Positions 35,468 to 47,655 of a DNA stretch of 64,000 nt are shown piece after piece. The notes beneath the pieces were generated by a model. The model did not search any database. It was not told the origin of the DNA and saw only the letters and a program-made list of their open reading frames with translations. The DNA lies in NCBI GenBank assembly GCA_963971425.1, contig OZ020518.1, positions 10,333,989 through 10,397,988 on the forward strand. The letters run 5' to 3'. Position numbers and translations under genes: made by a program. The stretch comes from Bryoerythrophyllum caledonicum. Lineage: Eukaryota; Streptophyta; Bryopsida; Pottiales; Pottiaceae. Every line of letters starts with the position of its first letter. Within the stretch, counting starts at the first letter, position 1.

Positions 35468-36027
35468 GGGCCGCCTCACACCTAACGCCCGAGTTGAGAG
35501 TCCGTCGGTTTCCACCACTAAGATTGCTTGAATGGCCAAAGTCCGGGCTCCCGGCCTTCACACCAAAGGCCAAAGTCCAACAGCCGTCGTCTTCCAATGT
35601 GCCTACATGGTAGTACTTTAGGAGAGTTTTGGCGCCAAGGCAACAACCTCTCGAGCAAAACTTGGATTGCCATTTTTAGTCGATCCAAACGTCCTTCGAG
35701 AGTCTATCGAATTTTTCAATAAAATAATCAAAATCTGACAAGATCTGGACCATTAGATGAAAGAGGCCGAATTCTTGGTTGATTTTTTTTGGTTGATTTT
35801 TTTGGCTAAATTTTTTGGTTGATTTTAATTGGCTGATTTTTTTTGATGTAATGATATGGGATTTGGACTTTAAACATGGGCTTTGGGGCTTCACACCACA
35901 GCCGCCCAAAGCCTTCAATATATATATTTTAAAGTTTTTTTTTTATCCAAAAGTTTGGACTCTTGCTATAGTTTGGACAAAAATTTTGACGGACGGACTC
36001 TCGACTTGGCCAGGTGTGAAGCGGCCC
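35468..36027. mobile_element. PIF/Harbinger-type MITE, 560 bp
   Basis: It is flanked by TAA (35465-35467 and 36028-36030). Inverted ends of about 40 bases start GGGCCGCCTCACACCT and GGGCCGCTTCACACCT and include GAGAGTCCGTC on both sides. Confidence 0.85.
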
Positions 36028-36031
36028 TAAA

Positions 36032-36190
36032 TACCCCGGTTGAGCATTGCACCAAGCCTCAGGGTTGGAAAGGTGGGGGAGGCTAGGGACAAAAAAAAAT
36101 CTTTAAAAAGCCTCTTCAACCCCAAAAGTTAAAAGGCCAGAAAAATGGACCACCCGAGGTTGAGGCTTGGTGCAACGCTCCACCAGGGTA
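36032..36190. mobile_element. Foldback MITE, about 160 bp
   Basis: The ends TACCCCGGTTGAGCATTGCA and TACCCTGGTGGAGCGTTGCA (complement) continue with CCAAGCCTCA on both sides, giving about 37 bases of inverted repeat around a short loop. It lies immediately next to the PIF-type MITE. The duplication at its ends is not clear. Confidence 0.6.
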
Positions 36191-36999
36191 AATAGGGAGA
36201 TCCCTCCATTTGGAGATGAGTTGGTGATAATGGGATGGAAGAGGGTTGGATATACCCCAATTTTATAGGCGTTGGCTATGGGTTTTTGTTGGTCATGGGG
36301 GGGCCTTACCTTTGCCTTTGTAGCGCGGTGGTTCAGCTACACATCTCTGACAAGCACATGCGGCCCACATGACAGCGGCTTCTGCCTTGATGATGAAGCA
36401 AGCTTCATAGGCGCTAACTACACCACGTCAATAAAGGGAGCAGCTTCGGCCAATGAAGGTCATAAAACGAAGAATTCGTTCAAAACTAGTAGTGAAGTGT
36501 TTCAGTGTCAGTGGAAACTAGACTTTCGTGACCACCGAAGGCACCTTCTTCACGTGATGGCTATCTTTCACATGCTCCAAGCGCCGGATCCATTATTACG
36601 TCTGACGTGATGAATGGTGTGTCTGTCAGGCTCTCTTTCACACAACATTCAAGACCAGCCAAAAAGAAAAAGGGAGTGATCATCATCGTGAGCTCGAGGT
36701 CAGCAAGTTGACATTGAATTGCATGTGTTGGCGTTCAATGATGTAGATCACTTGTGCAGGCTCTATAATTGCACAGCTCACCCGGAACTTACAGGCAGCA
36801 ATCACAACCGAGATGACGGGTGCATAAATTACAGTAAAATGAAAAATGTCTGCTCGGTAGTCCTTTGACTCCGGAGCAACGATCGTCATATCTAGAGTAT
36901 TTCTGATGGGGAAATGTTACAGTTCATGATATGCTAGCCTCCCATAAAATATCAAATCTACAAGGGAGGGAGGAGGGGGGGGGAGGTAAAATAAAGTGG
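36191..36999. other. R1 fragment and 3' flank of the MSL gene
   Basis: 36215-36312 is a half copy of R1. The rest, up to the MSL stop at 37000, probably holds the MSL 3' UTR. I see no clear polyadenylation signal or further exon, although the stop is reached at CAG|GTAACC, which could be read as a splice donor. Confidence 0.4.
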
Positions 37000-39900
37000 T
37001 TACCTGTCCCTTGTGTCCCTCGGTGCGTCGGCCGCGCCCTTGCTGCTTTCCCGGCGCTCCATGCTCGCCACAAGCTTGGGCGAGCCGTCCAAGGCGATCA
37101 TGTCCTCGTCCAGCGGAAGCGTGTGCTTGGGACCGTCGATGGCGACACCTGGGATCAGCTTCGGATCAATCGTTGGCTGAGTGTGAGTCTGCGTCCACGG
37201 ATCCTCGCCCTCTGATGATGGCTGTCTCCACAGATCATCGTCTGTTGCTGGTGCTGCTGTTGTTGCATCAGTCTTTTCATCTGGTGGCTGTCTCCACGGA
37301 TCATCGTCCACTGATAACGTGCTGGCAACAGCTACGTGAATGCCAACATGTTTGTCATTCACTTCCACGTCCGTGCTCGTCTTCACAACATCCTGCTCAG
37401 TCACGTGACTCTTGACATCGACATTGACTTTCAAAGTGGTGGTCTCTGATGTGGACTCAGGAGGTTTTTCACTTGGGTCATCCAGACCCACGTTGTTGGA
37501 GTAAAGATGTGGCACCTTCTCTTCAGGACGCTCCACGACAAGTTCAGGAGGTGGGACGTTGCTGGCCGCGACTGGCTGTGCAGAGGAGGAGGCAGGTTTT
37601 CCACTCTCGCCCTGGGTCTGCAACAAAGGCGCGTCGGTGTGGGACCTAACCAGAGTCTCCTCAGTTCCTGCGTGAATTCTGTCCATGAGCGTTTCGCGGA
37701 TATGGGGATCATCGTCAGCTGGCTCAGAATTAGTGACAGGCATTTCCTCAGCTACAGGTGCAGTTTCCTTCGGTTTCTTCAGATCGCTTAGCTCCTCGCT
37801 CTCGCTTTCAATGTCGCTGTCCTTCGCAGGTGATGTTGTTTTCCCAGCCTTGGCTAACTGTGCGCTGAGCCGTGCAATGTCGTCAGCAACGTCGCTCTCG
37901 TCGTCCTCTTCGTCATCTGAGACTGCGGCGGCAGCGACTTGAGAATCAAGGAGCAGGAAAGGCCGCCGTTGCGTCTGGTTGGCGTTCCGCATGTCGCGGA
38001 ACGGGGAGCTTCGGGATTCGCTTTCGTCCAGAACGCGTTGCACGGAACGAATTGGCGTTGCGAGACGTGCACCGTGGTGGCTGATCACCTTCAACAAATC
38101 CAAGAGGATTATTTCCTGCAAACGAGCCACGGCGTTCATGAACAAGCGCCCGAAAAGTGAAATGATTCTCTGCGGAAAAAAAGTTGGACTTGAAACTGAC
38201 CTTCACACGCAGGTATTCCTCGAAGTGGGACGTCTTCACGAAGCAGGAAATCAGGATCTGCACACATGTGGATTTACGTCATTATAAGTAATATCATCCG
38301 GAGTTGTGTGCAAGAATTGGTTGGGCAAAAGGATGAAGCACAAACCATCAAAGCTTGATTCTCAGGATCGATTTGGTCGAAGAAGACACGGCGATGCAAC
38401 CGCTGCTGTTCTACTTGAGGGTGCTTCGCCAAAACTTTCCGCATATCTGCCACAATGGGCTGCAAAACACGTTCCCATTTGTTATAAAGGCACTCGAACG
38501 ATGCATATCCTGAGTCTCACAAACGTGCAAACAAAAAGGCCATCCCAAAGCCAAGATTTGCAACTTACTGTCATTTTGCTGACGTCGAGATGGCTGATTC
38601 CCAGATGCGTTTTGATTCGCCAGTGAGTTTTTTGGCTCAAGTTACGGACGACGCTAACACTGAACTTGTGATTTGGAATATGAACAGCTTCACGATCATC
38701 CCCTCGAATCACAGTCGGAGACCACCACCCAACATGCTGCAAACGTTTCAACATGCATATAAGTATTTCAAGCATGATTCCTCACTCAACAGCAACTGTT
38801 ATGTCGATGCGCACAATATGCAATTATTCGTTCCTAGTTAATCCAGAACATCAACATCAAAACATTCTTAATGGAAAAGAAAGACATAATCTCACCTCAA
38901 CAGTACCAGACACCTCCTGACCCTCGATCTTCGTCTGTATCCATTCATTGTCGACAAATGGCCTCGTTGCATGGATCATGATGCTAGACAAAAAGTTCGT
39001 GAATATCTGAGGCACACACAACCGGAATAAGCTCCAAGTCCAAAAAAAGTGAGAGCAGACATAAGAAATCAGTCCGGCATTATTACTCGAACCATGTTCC
39101 GAAAAAGTACTTATATCTCTTAGTTAAATGTTTGAATCTGCCAATCCAGAAGTTCATACTACATGAGTGATCTTCTCACAACGATCTACAATGACAATGA
39201 ATGGAAACTGGATTATAATTTCTAAATATAATTAAGAGTAAATGCTCGCTTATAGCTCGTAGTAAGAAAGCTCGAGGAGCATTACCTCTCGACCTGCAAG
39301 TGTAATGAGAACAGTTCCGAACCCTCCAGCTGTAATCCACTTTTGAGTCGAAAATCCCAAAAGCTCCATGAACAGGCATACTGCAGCTACCCACACAGAA
39401 GTGTACACAGCGTTGCCGATGAATTGCACACCGATCTGCAAAAAAAAGAAACGACAATTAGAAAAAGCTTCACACTACAAATCTCACAAGAGAGAATGTG
39501 GGAATCCAGCAAAAGACGAAATCAATTTCCAAGCGAATGTAGAATATAGCAAGGCTTACATTGCGAGAATCCTCTACATCCTGATTCTCCATCATGAACC
39601 TCTGTACCTGCTGTGTCAGACTGTGCAACAAAGTATGAATTAGACGCACTTACAATATCATCTAAACAAAGCACCATGCAGTAATTACATGCCTCTACCT
39701 TGCAGTACAGAAGGCGAAGGCCAGAACGGTCGACAGAGACCGAACAAAATTGACAAATCGCTGCTTGATTGCCTGGCTCGCGTCGGTGCCTAAAACCACC
39801 GGGTCAAACGCTCTGCATCACAGCCAAACATTGATCAGAAAATAATCTTCCTTCTTGAGAGAATTTGCTTTCTGCGACGTAAGTCTAATCATAAACAGCT

Positions 39901-41522
39901 ATCTGCTGAGGTGTGGTACCTGCAAATAAGAATGATTCCAATCCACAAAAATATAGGCCGCATGTAGGAATTCATGATATTGTACGTGCGGCTCTCGTCC
40001 CACTTCTTGTCATTCCTCTGCACGTCAATACCATTGCTCCAGGTCAGCCAAGTGTTTACAGCACGTAAATTGAACAAGCACATAAATACTCGTGTAAAAA
40101 CTCATGTCAGAGGACTAGAAGAAAAACAAGCCACTCAAATCGAGATTATACCATAATTGAATAAAAACAGAATACTCGACGTTACCTTGAAGGCTATTTT
40201 TCGTATAAATCTGATGGTAGGTCCTAAGCCCCAAATTGAATACAACACGAGTCCCACAGCAGGGGCAACCTGGGCGACCAATGGAGGACACAGCTGAAAC
40301 AGGCTCACGATTCTGAGATACCAAAGCCATCATTAGAAAGAGAGACAAAGCACTGCATAAAATATCCATAGCGCTGTTAATGCTAAGAAAAAGGAAGAAC
40401 TGCAGATATACATACTGTACATCATGAATGACGGAATTTGCACCTTCTAACAAGATGAGCGCCATAAGTAATAAACATTACAGTGACCTGCTTGAATTCC
40501 TTCTCTGAAGGGATAGGCCGGACAGAGAAGGCCATAATTGGCACACGACCATATCGCACAAGAGAGCTCCTCTTCGGGCTCAAAAGGTGACTCCATAACG
40601 GACAACACAACGCCCCTCCTCCTCCAAGGCTACCTACCTGCATCTCCAATATTTTAATAGTCGAAGATCATAATACAGCAAGCTGTAATGCCAAGAAATT
40701 AACCGGTTCTCACACATTGTTGAAATTGATACTTTCACAGAACACATACCTTTGCATGTGACGCAATCTTTAGACCGCATCCCTGGAAACAACGACTACT
40801 CGGGACCACTTCGGGACGTCGTATCTGTTACAAAACAACACGAGTTCTTGGGCATCACATGCTGGGTATTGTTCATAAAATATAAAATTAAAATAAAACC
40901 ATAAAAAATTGCAGACTCTCAAGACGCGAAATAATTCGCCGTCCTCTGTCACAGTAAGTGATTCATTCACTGGTTAATGAAGGGAAAGAACCACTAGTTA
41001 ATAGAGTTATTTGTAAAGTGAGGCAAAAGTACCGAAGGTTGTGACAACTTTTCTCATTTTCAGTATTAAACTCAGCCCTAAATAGCTCTAAAATTCTATA
41101 ATCAGCTCAAAGAGGGAAAAGGCGACTAAAATTCATGACCTCTCCTTCTTCCTTCTTCCTTCTCAAAGGCGGCTTAAACTACTTCATACTAAATTGAAGG
41201 ATTCTAGTCGAGACACCACCAAGCTCTTCCATTGATCTGATAGCTATTAAGCGTGTACAGATAGTATATAAAAATAAATAATTAAATAAAGTTCTCTTAT
41301 TGAAACTTTGTGTGAGTTTACAACTAACTCCAGTGAATGCCATCACCCTGGTCCTTGAGTAAAACGATGGTCCGTGAATGAGAGATTTAAGGCTCTATCT
41401 TCTACTTTATGATGTTCACTGACGGCACTAATGAGGAAATATACACTTACGGAATACGAAGTAGCATGATGATCCCGCACGCCTGCAACGCGCACAAGCT
41501 GCAGAGAAACCAGAGTCGCCAT
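37000..41522 (-). CDS. MSL2/3: Plastid mechanosensitive channel, MscS family (MSL2/MSL3-like)
   Basis: This MscS-type channel of the plastid inner envelope opens under membrane tension and protects plastid size and division. Thirteen coding exons with GT-AG borders: 41522-41451, 40824-40750, 40637-40444, 40312-40186, 40017-39920, 39812-39699, 39620-39560, 39435-39286, 39006-38896, 38736-38569, 38459-38346, 38257-38201, 38115-37000. Phases agree throughout; the product is 818 residues. Residues 1-110 look like a transit peptide (basic, Ser/Cys-rich). Membrane spans include [31 protein letters not shown] and [15 protein letters not shown]. The pore helix is [16 protein letters not shown]. The MscS beta domain follows ([24 protein letters not shown]). 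The last exon encodes a tail of ~370 residues, acidic, Ser/Thr/Pro-rich and longer than in Arabidopsis MSL2/3 (~675 residues), but keeping the conserved [17 protein letters not shown] motif near the end. The exon 3 donor (AG|GTGCAA) is the weakest junction. Confidence 0.93.
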
Positions 41523-42424
41523 CACGAACCCAGCTCCCTCATTACCCTCCCGATCGCGCTGAAAATCCAACCTCTCACTCAAACACACAGTTCCCGATCA
41601 TCAGCCTGATGATTTCCCGTCTCAGCACCGCCCAATTCCGATGACGTAATAATAATTCCCAATCAAAAACTCAGAGATTCAATTCCGCAGCTCCTCCTAG
41701 CAAGAAATCCCCATCTCCGCTCCAACCGAATGCTGCACACAACCATACAAATTTCTCGTCCAGCTCCACATCACGAAAAGAGGACAAACATCTCCCTCGT
41801 ACAAATCCCCTAAAAAACCGCCTCATACTGAGGAAATTGCTCCTGTAACCACCGCAACATCACTAACCACAACCAAAAGGAACAGAAAAAAGGTACAAAT
41901 CTGCCTAAACCTGCAACGAAACGACCACTCGGCGAAAGGTAAAATGCGCAGTACTCTCCCACGCGCATATCAATTCCAAACCACGTAACCCCCATTTCCA
42001 ATAGCTTCTCCACAAACCCCAGACGAAAAACCAAAACCCGCCGCTTCAGCAGACCCAGCAACCCTTGGCTCACATTCAAACTAACCTGCTGAGGCGGCAG
42101 AACACTGTTGCGCACTCACGCCATCTCCGTAAACCCCACTCCACGCCACAAACTGCTTCCAACTCCAGATTGCCCGCAACGCTCTGCCCTAACAGTGCCG
42201 CAATCCCCAAAGCACCTGCTTCGGATCCAAATTCGCCACCTCACAAGCAACTGCGTCGTGATACTGGTGGTGGCGATGGTGATCACGGCTGCCGTCGTCG
42301 ACCCACCACCCGCATCCTCCCTCGCGACCACGAAGAAAGCTCGACGGGCTCCGCCTCTCTCACTGTCTTTCGTTGTTGCCTGCACCGAAACGGAAGGCGA
42401 CAGCGAATGAAACTCGCCTTTTAT
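41523..42424 (-). promoter_or_regulatory. 5' leader and promoter of the MSL gene
   Basis: A TATA-like ATAAAA lies at 42424-42419 on the minus strand, after which GC-rich sequence runs to the start codon at 41522. Several short frames here (for example 42385-42116) have no recognisable product and are probably leader sequence; the leader may contain an intron. The transcription start is inferred only. Confidence 0.35.
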
Positions 42425-42820
42425 GCATTTCGCGGGCTGAATCTCTTACTTTGGTAGATCTCGGGACTTGGAGTGTGACCAGGACGTAGATTTGGGAGTG
42501 GGACGCTGCGAGTTTAGCTTGGGATTTAGCCGAGTTCCGCTAAATTAGAGAAAGGTAGATTGTTATTCACTTATGTCTATTTGTGGGTAGGGGGGCAGGT
42601 TCGGTGTAGGTGTGGGTGCCTAGTGCAGGTTCGGCGGAGGTCGGGTAGCCTCGGACCGTACCACGTGGTTCGGGTTCGGCGGAGGTGAATTTTGGTAGAA
42701 AATTGGGAAGCTCGTCGGATTTACTCCACAGTAAATGCCACAGTGTACGAAGAGACTACACCAAGATACTGTAGTCGTACACTACAATGTATATACAGTG
42801 TAGTTACGCTGATTTTGATA

Positions 42821-42953
42821 GAAGAAGAAGAAGAACGCCGGTCTCCGAGGGAGGCTGGTGTGAATAAAGTGTCTGTTTGTTCCACCACTAAGACCATGCC
42901 CACCGGACAAGGAATCAGTAGTATGGAACTACTTCCCCCTCTCGAGGGTAGAC
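42821..42953 (-). mobile_element. 5'-truncated copy of the RLE LINE 3' tail
   Basis: It starts (minus strand) at GTCTACCCTCGAGAGGG, carries the TTTATTCACACCAGCC hairpin region and ends in (TTC)n, matching 795-921. It lies just upstream of the MSL promoter. Confidence 0.7.
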
Positions 42954-42959
42954 CTGGTT

Positions 42960-43170
42960 TTGATATTTAGTGTCATGGGCAGTAAATGACTTGAAAATGC
43001 TGTTAGTTTTTATTCTGATATAAATTTTTACTAAGAGCACAACTATCTATACTATTCAAAGAGGGGGATCATAGTGGACATGGTCGGTAAATATATTCAT
43101 CAAGAGTGAAAAATTATAGCATTTACAAGTCATTTACTGCCCATGACACTAAACATCAAAATCAGTGTAG
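42960..43170. repeat. Palindromic MITE of about 200 bp
   Basis: GATATTTAGTGTCATGGGCA near the left end is mirrored by TGCCCATGACACTAAACATC at the right end. The arms are about 40 bases. The ends resemble the CACTA-ended family. Confidence 0.5.
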
Positions 43171-43281
43171 TGCCACCAATACTAACTATTTACTTGATGT
43201 AATATTTTTTTTGCGTATAATGAGTATTGTTGTTGATAATGCAGGACAACACATTTGGTAGAAATATTCACTAGAGGTTAA

Positions 43282-44719
43282 CCTCAAAGGACCATTTGTA
43301 CCTCTGGGTTATATATCAGTTTTCGGCAGGTTTTGGAAAAATCCATTTTTGAAGATAACTTCTTAAATTTATTTTTTAGTGAGAATAGGAATATGGGCTA
43401 TCTTTGGGGGGAATTTTTTTGTTTTGTTTTGGACTTACGGGGAAAAAGTTGTGGTGCTTCAAATATAAAAAAACTCAATTCTTTTGGCAGCTAGGGAAGG
43501 TACTATAGAGATATATAGTGCTACTGTAGAGTTGACAATTGCACTTTTTTGACGGGGTAGTAGCAAATGAAAGTTCTTGGCAACCTTCATTGTTTTCACT
43601 TTAAAATGCACATAAATTATGGATTTTACTTCTTTTTTTGTTGTTAGAATAAGTCTTATTAATTCTATTCACTGTTCGTAGTTTAGATCGAACAATTATT
43701 TCTCTAATTAAAAAAATAAAACTGCTTTCTGAAGTAAAGGGCCACTATCTATATGATTATATCCCTAGTCATTAAAAAAATAAAATGTAAATTGATAGTT
43801 TTTGAACCTCCATTCCTCATACAATTGTTTTGAATATGTTACATCCTTCTTCTACCTATAAAAATTAGTGTACAAGGAAACAACTTCATGCTTAACAAGA
43901 TGGTAAAGAATCTAGACCTTGTGTAAGGTAGAGGCACCCAATTCCGATCACTCAAGCCAATTGGGGACTCAAATGACATTGTATGTCAAAAACATTCATG
44001 TGGAAAGATGCGGAATTAGGAATGAAACTCAACAAATATTTTTTCAAATTTAATCACGAAGATTTGGAATTGATATAGAATTTAAAAGCCTAAAAACCAC
44101 CGGAGCCTATAATCAAACTACAGAGTAGGTGAGATTTGGTGCCCTCTTTTGCCCAATGCCAACAAATGAGAGTGAATGAAAGAGAGAAGACATGCCATGG
44201 ATAACCAACTCATGGAGGGTACTTAATGCCAATCGTCCTTGTTCAACTTTCGAGGCAATGCCACCAATGAGAGCTCAATTGCACACTGCATGACCCAATG
44301 CCGAAAATGACTGATGTTTTCAGATTTTGAGTTGTCGGTTTTGGGTCACTTCATGCACCATTTCATGCATTAGCCATTTTCATGCACCATGCCATGCATA
44401 CTCGATTAGAATTGGGTGGCCAATTGGAAATGGGTGCCTCTACCTTTGTGCAAAAATTTCAAACCAAGTAAAGTCAAAATTTGTTGATCCACTGGACGCA
44501 GCAAAGAAAATGAACCATTTCTCTATTTCACACACTATAATCTTTCAATCTGTTCGGTAAATATTTATGAAATTTTGTGATGACGTTACTTAGTGAGTTT
44601 TAATTTAGATCCTAAGGTTATATTTAGAAATAAAAGACTTTGTTTCCCTCTTTATTGATTTCACTAGAACAAGCAATTTTGAAGTGTTTTTGTATGAAAA
44701 TGCCTTGGGTCTTTGGGGG
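43282..44719. mobile_element. TTAA-flanked piggyBac-type MITE, 1.44 kb, with a nested element
   Basis: TTAA lies at 43278-43281 and 44720-44723. The ends CCTCAAAGGACC and the complement of GGTCTTTGGGGG are diverged. Without the nested 43924-44447 insert it is about 0.9 kb, close to its relatives at 33450 and 60956. Confidence 0.6.
43924..44447. mobile_element. Nested MITE, 524 bp, GTG duplication
   Basis: The ends TAAGGTAGAGGCACCCA and AAAGGTAGAGGCACCCA (complement) are inverted, flanked by GTG (43921-43923 and 44448-44450). The flanks join into sequence like that of the related TTAA-type elements (TTGTG-CAAAAATTT), which supports the boundaries. The superfamily is not assigned. Confidence 0.6.
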
Positions 44720-45062
44720 TTAATAGCCTCCAATGTTATAACCCATAAAGGACAATTTGTATTCATAGGTTACAAACTGAGTTTGGACAGGTTTCCATTT
44801 ATCTAATTTTGGAAGATTTTTTTAAAAAAATTAAGTGAAAATAGGAATATAAGTTGTATCTACAGGAATATATTTTTTTTTACATTTAGGAAAAAAATCA
44901 TGGTGCTTCAAACATGAAAAGTTAGAGTATGAGGCAGTTGGGCAGGGCACTATAGATTTGAATAGTAGTACTATGGAGATGATATTTTCGTTATAAATAT
45001 TATATATATACACATATATTCATCACAAATAAATATATTTGATTTTTGAAAAAAATTGTGGA

Positions 45063-45179
45063 GTCTACCCTCAAGAGGGAGTAGTAGTTCCATACTACTA
45101 ATCCTTTGTTTGGTGGGCATTGACTTAGTGATGGAACAAACACACACTCTATTCATGTTAGCCGACAATAGAGGCTGGA
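45063..45179 (+). mobile_element. 5'-truncated copy of the RLE LINE 3' tail
   Basis: The sequence from GTCTACCCTCAAGAGGGAGT through TGGTGGGCATTGACTTAGTG matches 795-905 of the LINE, diverged. Confidence 0.6.
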
Positions 45180-45501
45180 TTTTTATTTTAATTCAAAAAA
45201 ATAAATTACTATAGAAATGGATAGTGCACTTTTTTTTGGGCGGGTAACAAGGAAGGAAAGTTCTTGGCAATTGTCATTGTTTTTACTTATAAACACATAG
45301 AATTTAAGGATTCTTTTTTTTCCAAAAAAATATTTGTAGAAGAAGACATAATAATTATATTTACCGTTTGTTTTAGATCTAATCTTTAATTTTTTATTTG
45401 AAAAATAAATCTGCAATTCTAACAAAATGGGTATGTTCTATACTCGTAGTCATTGCAAGCCTTCTTTCCTTATCCTAAACACCTCCATTATTTGTGAATT
45501 T

Positions 45502-45559
45502 TGGTGGAACGAACAGACACTTTATTCACACCGGTCTCCCCTTGGAACCGGCATTCTTT
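45502..45559 (+). mobile_element. Short fragment of the RLE LINE 3' tail
   Basis: GGTGGAACGAACAGACACTT then TATTCACACCGGTCTCCCCT and GGAACCGGCATTCTTTAT match the last 60 bases of the LINE, including its hairpin. Confidence 0.6.
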
Positions 45560-46230
45560 ATATGAATTTTGGTGTGGAATGACCTAACATAATGTATAAC
45601 ATAGTTTTGTAAATGTTTGCTATGGGTACTGGAAAAATATGCTATCATCTTGAGTCAAAGCATGTTGAATCTGTTTGGCTAGGAAAAAATTAATTTACAT
45701 TGCACCCTTCGAATGCATGTATCTTTTAATCCGGGCGGTCCAAGTTTACAAATTTATTTAGTGTTGTCTTGTAGTAGTGAACTTGAAGATCACATGGTTT
45801 AAAATAACAAGACTTTGTTTCAATTAGTCTTGCAACATCTCTTTTTACAGAGGGGTTAAATGAAAATGAATTGAAATGACATAGAACTTATGTTTCTGAG
45901 TTTTTGGTTCATTTTTCCCTTAATAGAAGAAGACATCATGATTTCATGTACCATTTGGTTTTTAGATCCAACTATAATTTATTTGAATAAAATGTAAAAT
46001 TTCTATGTTATGGAATGGCTACGTTTTACACCCCTAAAGAGGGTGTGAACATTTGTGCAATATGTAGCGGAAGGACATTGCACAAATTTTTCCTTATTGG
46101 AAACCCCTCTATTTTTTCATGGTTTTTGGTGTGCATTGACATGACCCAATGTAGAACGTAGTTACATGAAATTTATGCAATATGTAGAGGAAAATTATGC
46201 CATTATTTTGACCATGATAGCTCAAGGTAG

Positions 46231-46380
46231 GAAAAAGAAGAAGAACGCCGGTCCCGGAGGGACCAGCGTGAATAAAGTGTATGTTCGCACCACCACTAAG
46301 ACCATGCCCACCAGGCAAGGAATTAGTTGTATGGGGCTACTTCCCCCTCTCGAGGGTAGACACTATGTAACAAGTAACCT
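46231..46380 (-). mobile_element. 5'-truncated copy of the RLE LINE 3' tail
   Basis: This is the best preserved extra copy. On the minus strand it runs from GTTACTTGTTACATAGTGTC through the hairpin to an A/T-rich (TTC)n tail, close to 770-921. Confidence 0.75.
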
Positions 46381-46555
46381 GGTAGGAAAAAAACTATATT
46401 GCACTCTTCAAATGCATATATTTTACAATCCGCTTTGTCAAATTTTACAAAATGTTTTTATATCTTCTTATAGTACTAAAATTCAAATTCTATAGCCAAA
46501 AATAGTATTGAGTTGTTTAAATTAGTCTCGTAATATCTCATCTTAAAGAAGTACA

Positions 46556-46741
46556 CCAAACATTGCATAGAGTGCGGACGAGAGTAGTTGGAGTTTCTAC
46601 ACTAATTGGAAGTTTACATCCAATCGGCAACTGGCACACACTTGCTTCAAAAAAAATAGCCACTCAAATTTTGACATGCATGTGATTAGTGTGGGTGATC
46701 CACATCAATTATGAATCCACACTATATTCAGTGTTTAGTGT
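46556..46741. repeat. CACTA-ended MITE, about 190 bp
   Basis: The left end CACCAAACATTGCATAGAGTG-like and the right end TTCAGTGTTTAGTG-TA are inverted relatives of the CACTA-ended family. Confidence 0.45.
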
Positions 46742-46816
46742 AGTTTTGTTGTGGTTCTAGTGAAACACAGTCTTGGTCCTTTGGGGGACACTACACGCGT
46801 GCCATGCCCGTCTTAA

Positions 46817-47031
46817 CCCCTAAAGCTCCTTGACAATTTCCCTCAAAAACTATAAGTGGTACTAACTTTCAAACCACAAATCCAAAAAATAAAATAAAAA
46901 TATGTCCACGAAGCTCTTATCAAAGGCAATCTAGCTTAAAAATTTCAGAGAAAATTGATTTTTTTTCGAATTTTAGGAACCTGCCCAAAAATCAAGGAAT
47001 CCCCCCAAAGGAGACTCTGGTCCTTTAGGGG
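46817..47031. mobile_element. Short TTAA-flanked piggyBac-type MITE, 215 bp
   Basis: TTAA lies at 46813-46816 and 47032-47035. The ends are CCCCTAAAGCTCC and the complement of GGTCCTTTAGGGG. Confidence 0.8.
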
Positions 47032-47035
47032 TTAA

Positions 47036-47651
47036 GAGATTGTTGAAAATGTGTAGCTAAATGGTAACTTTGTGTAGGCTCCCATCATTGAAGGGTACAG
47101 AAGTAAACACATACAGTAAATGTTAGATGGAAACAAATTTGAAATGTGAGAAAATTTGAAGGTACTCTATTGTCCATGGGATGATGGGCAAACTTGCACC
47201 TGGGGACTTTCTAGACTGGTCGTTGAGGACAGAACAGTGGTCCATGGGTCACAACTTGTCACATGATCAATCAAAAGTTTTGCTTGAATCAAGTCCGGAC
47301 TTGCGACTTGCCTTTTTGGAGGTCCTCAAAACAAAACAAAACAAACGAAAGTATCTCATCATGTGCATGTGCCCCGAGGATGTAATCCCCTCGTACATAC
47401 TACTCGAGGAGGGCAGGGATTGGTCCAAAATGTGGCTTGAGACCCACCCTTTTTCCGGATCAGAAAGGACAACACGACATTTTCAACTTGAGAGCTCAAT
47501 CTGGAGGATAGGCCATCATCACCACAGAATAATAAGAAGCTATCTTGGAATCTGGGAATATGTGTTGTACATCCTTGAATTGTGACTTGTTGCCACACAG
47601 CACGGAACCTTTGATGGGCTTTCTATTTAGTGACATAAAATCTTGAACATC
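47036..47651. other. Intergenic, no firm gene
   Basis: A plus-strand frame of 134 codons (47181-47585) has no recognisable domain. Nothing else is seen. Confidence 0.4.
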
Positions 47652-47655
47652 TTAA

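Larger units (their letters stand above)
44741..45855. mobile_element. TTAA-type MITE, about 1.1 kb
   Basis: It starts ACCCATAAAGGACAATTTGT after a degraded TTAA and ends GAGGGG-TTAA (45856-45859). The interior matches 33041-34570. Two LINE tail copies (45063 and 45502) are inserted in it. Confidence 0.45.

Noticed and set aside
41810-42457. Small genes upstream of MSL
   Set aside because: Several overlapping frames on both strands in GC-rich leader DNA; none has a domain, and a 5' leader is the simpler reading.
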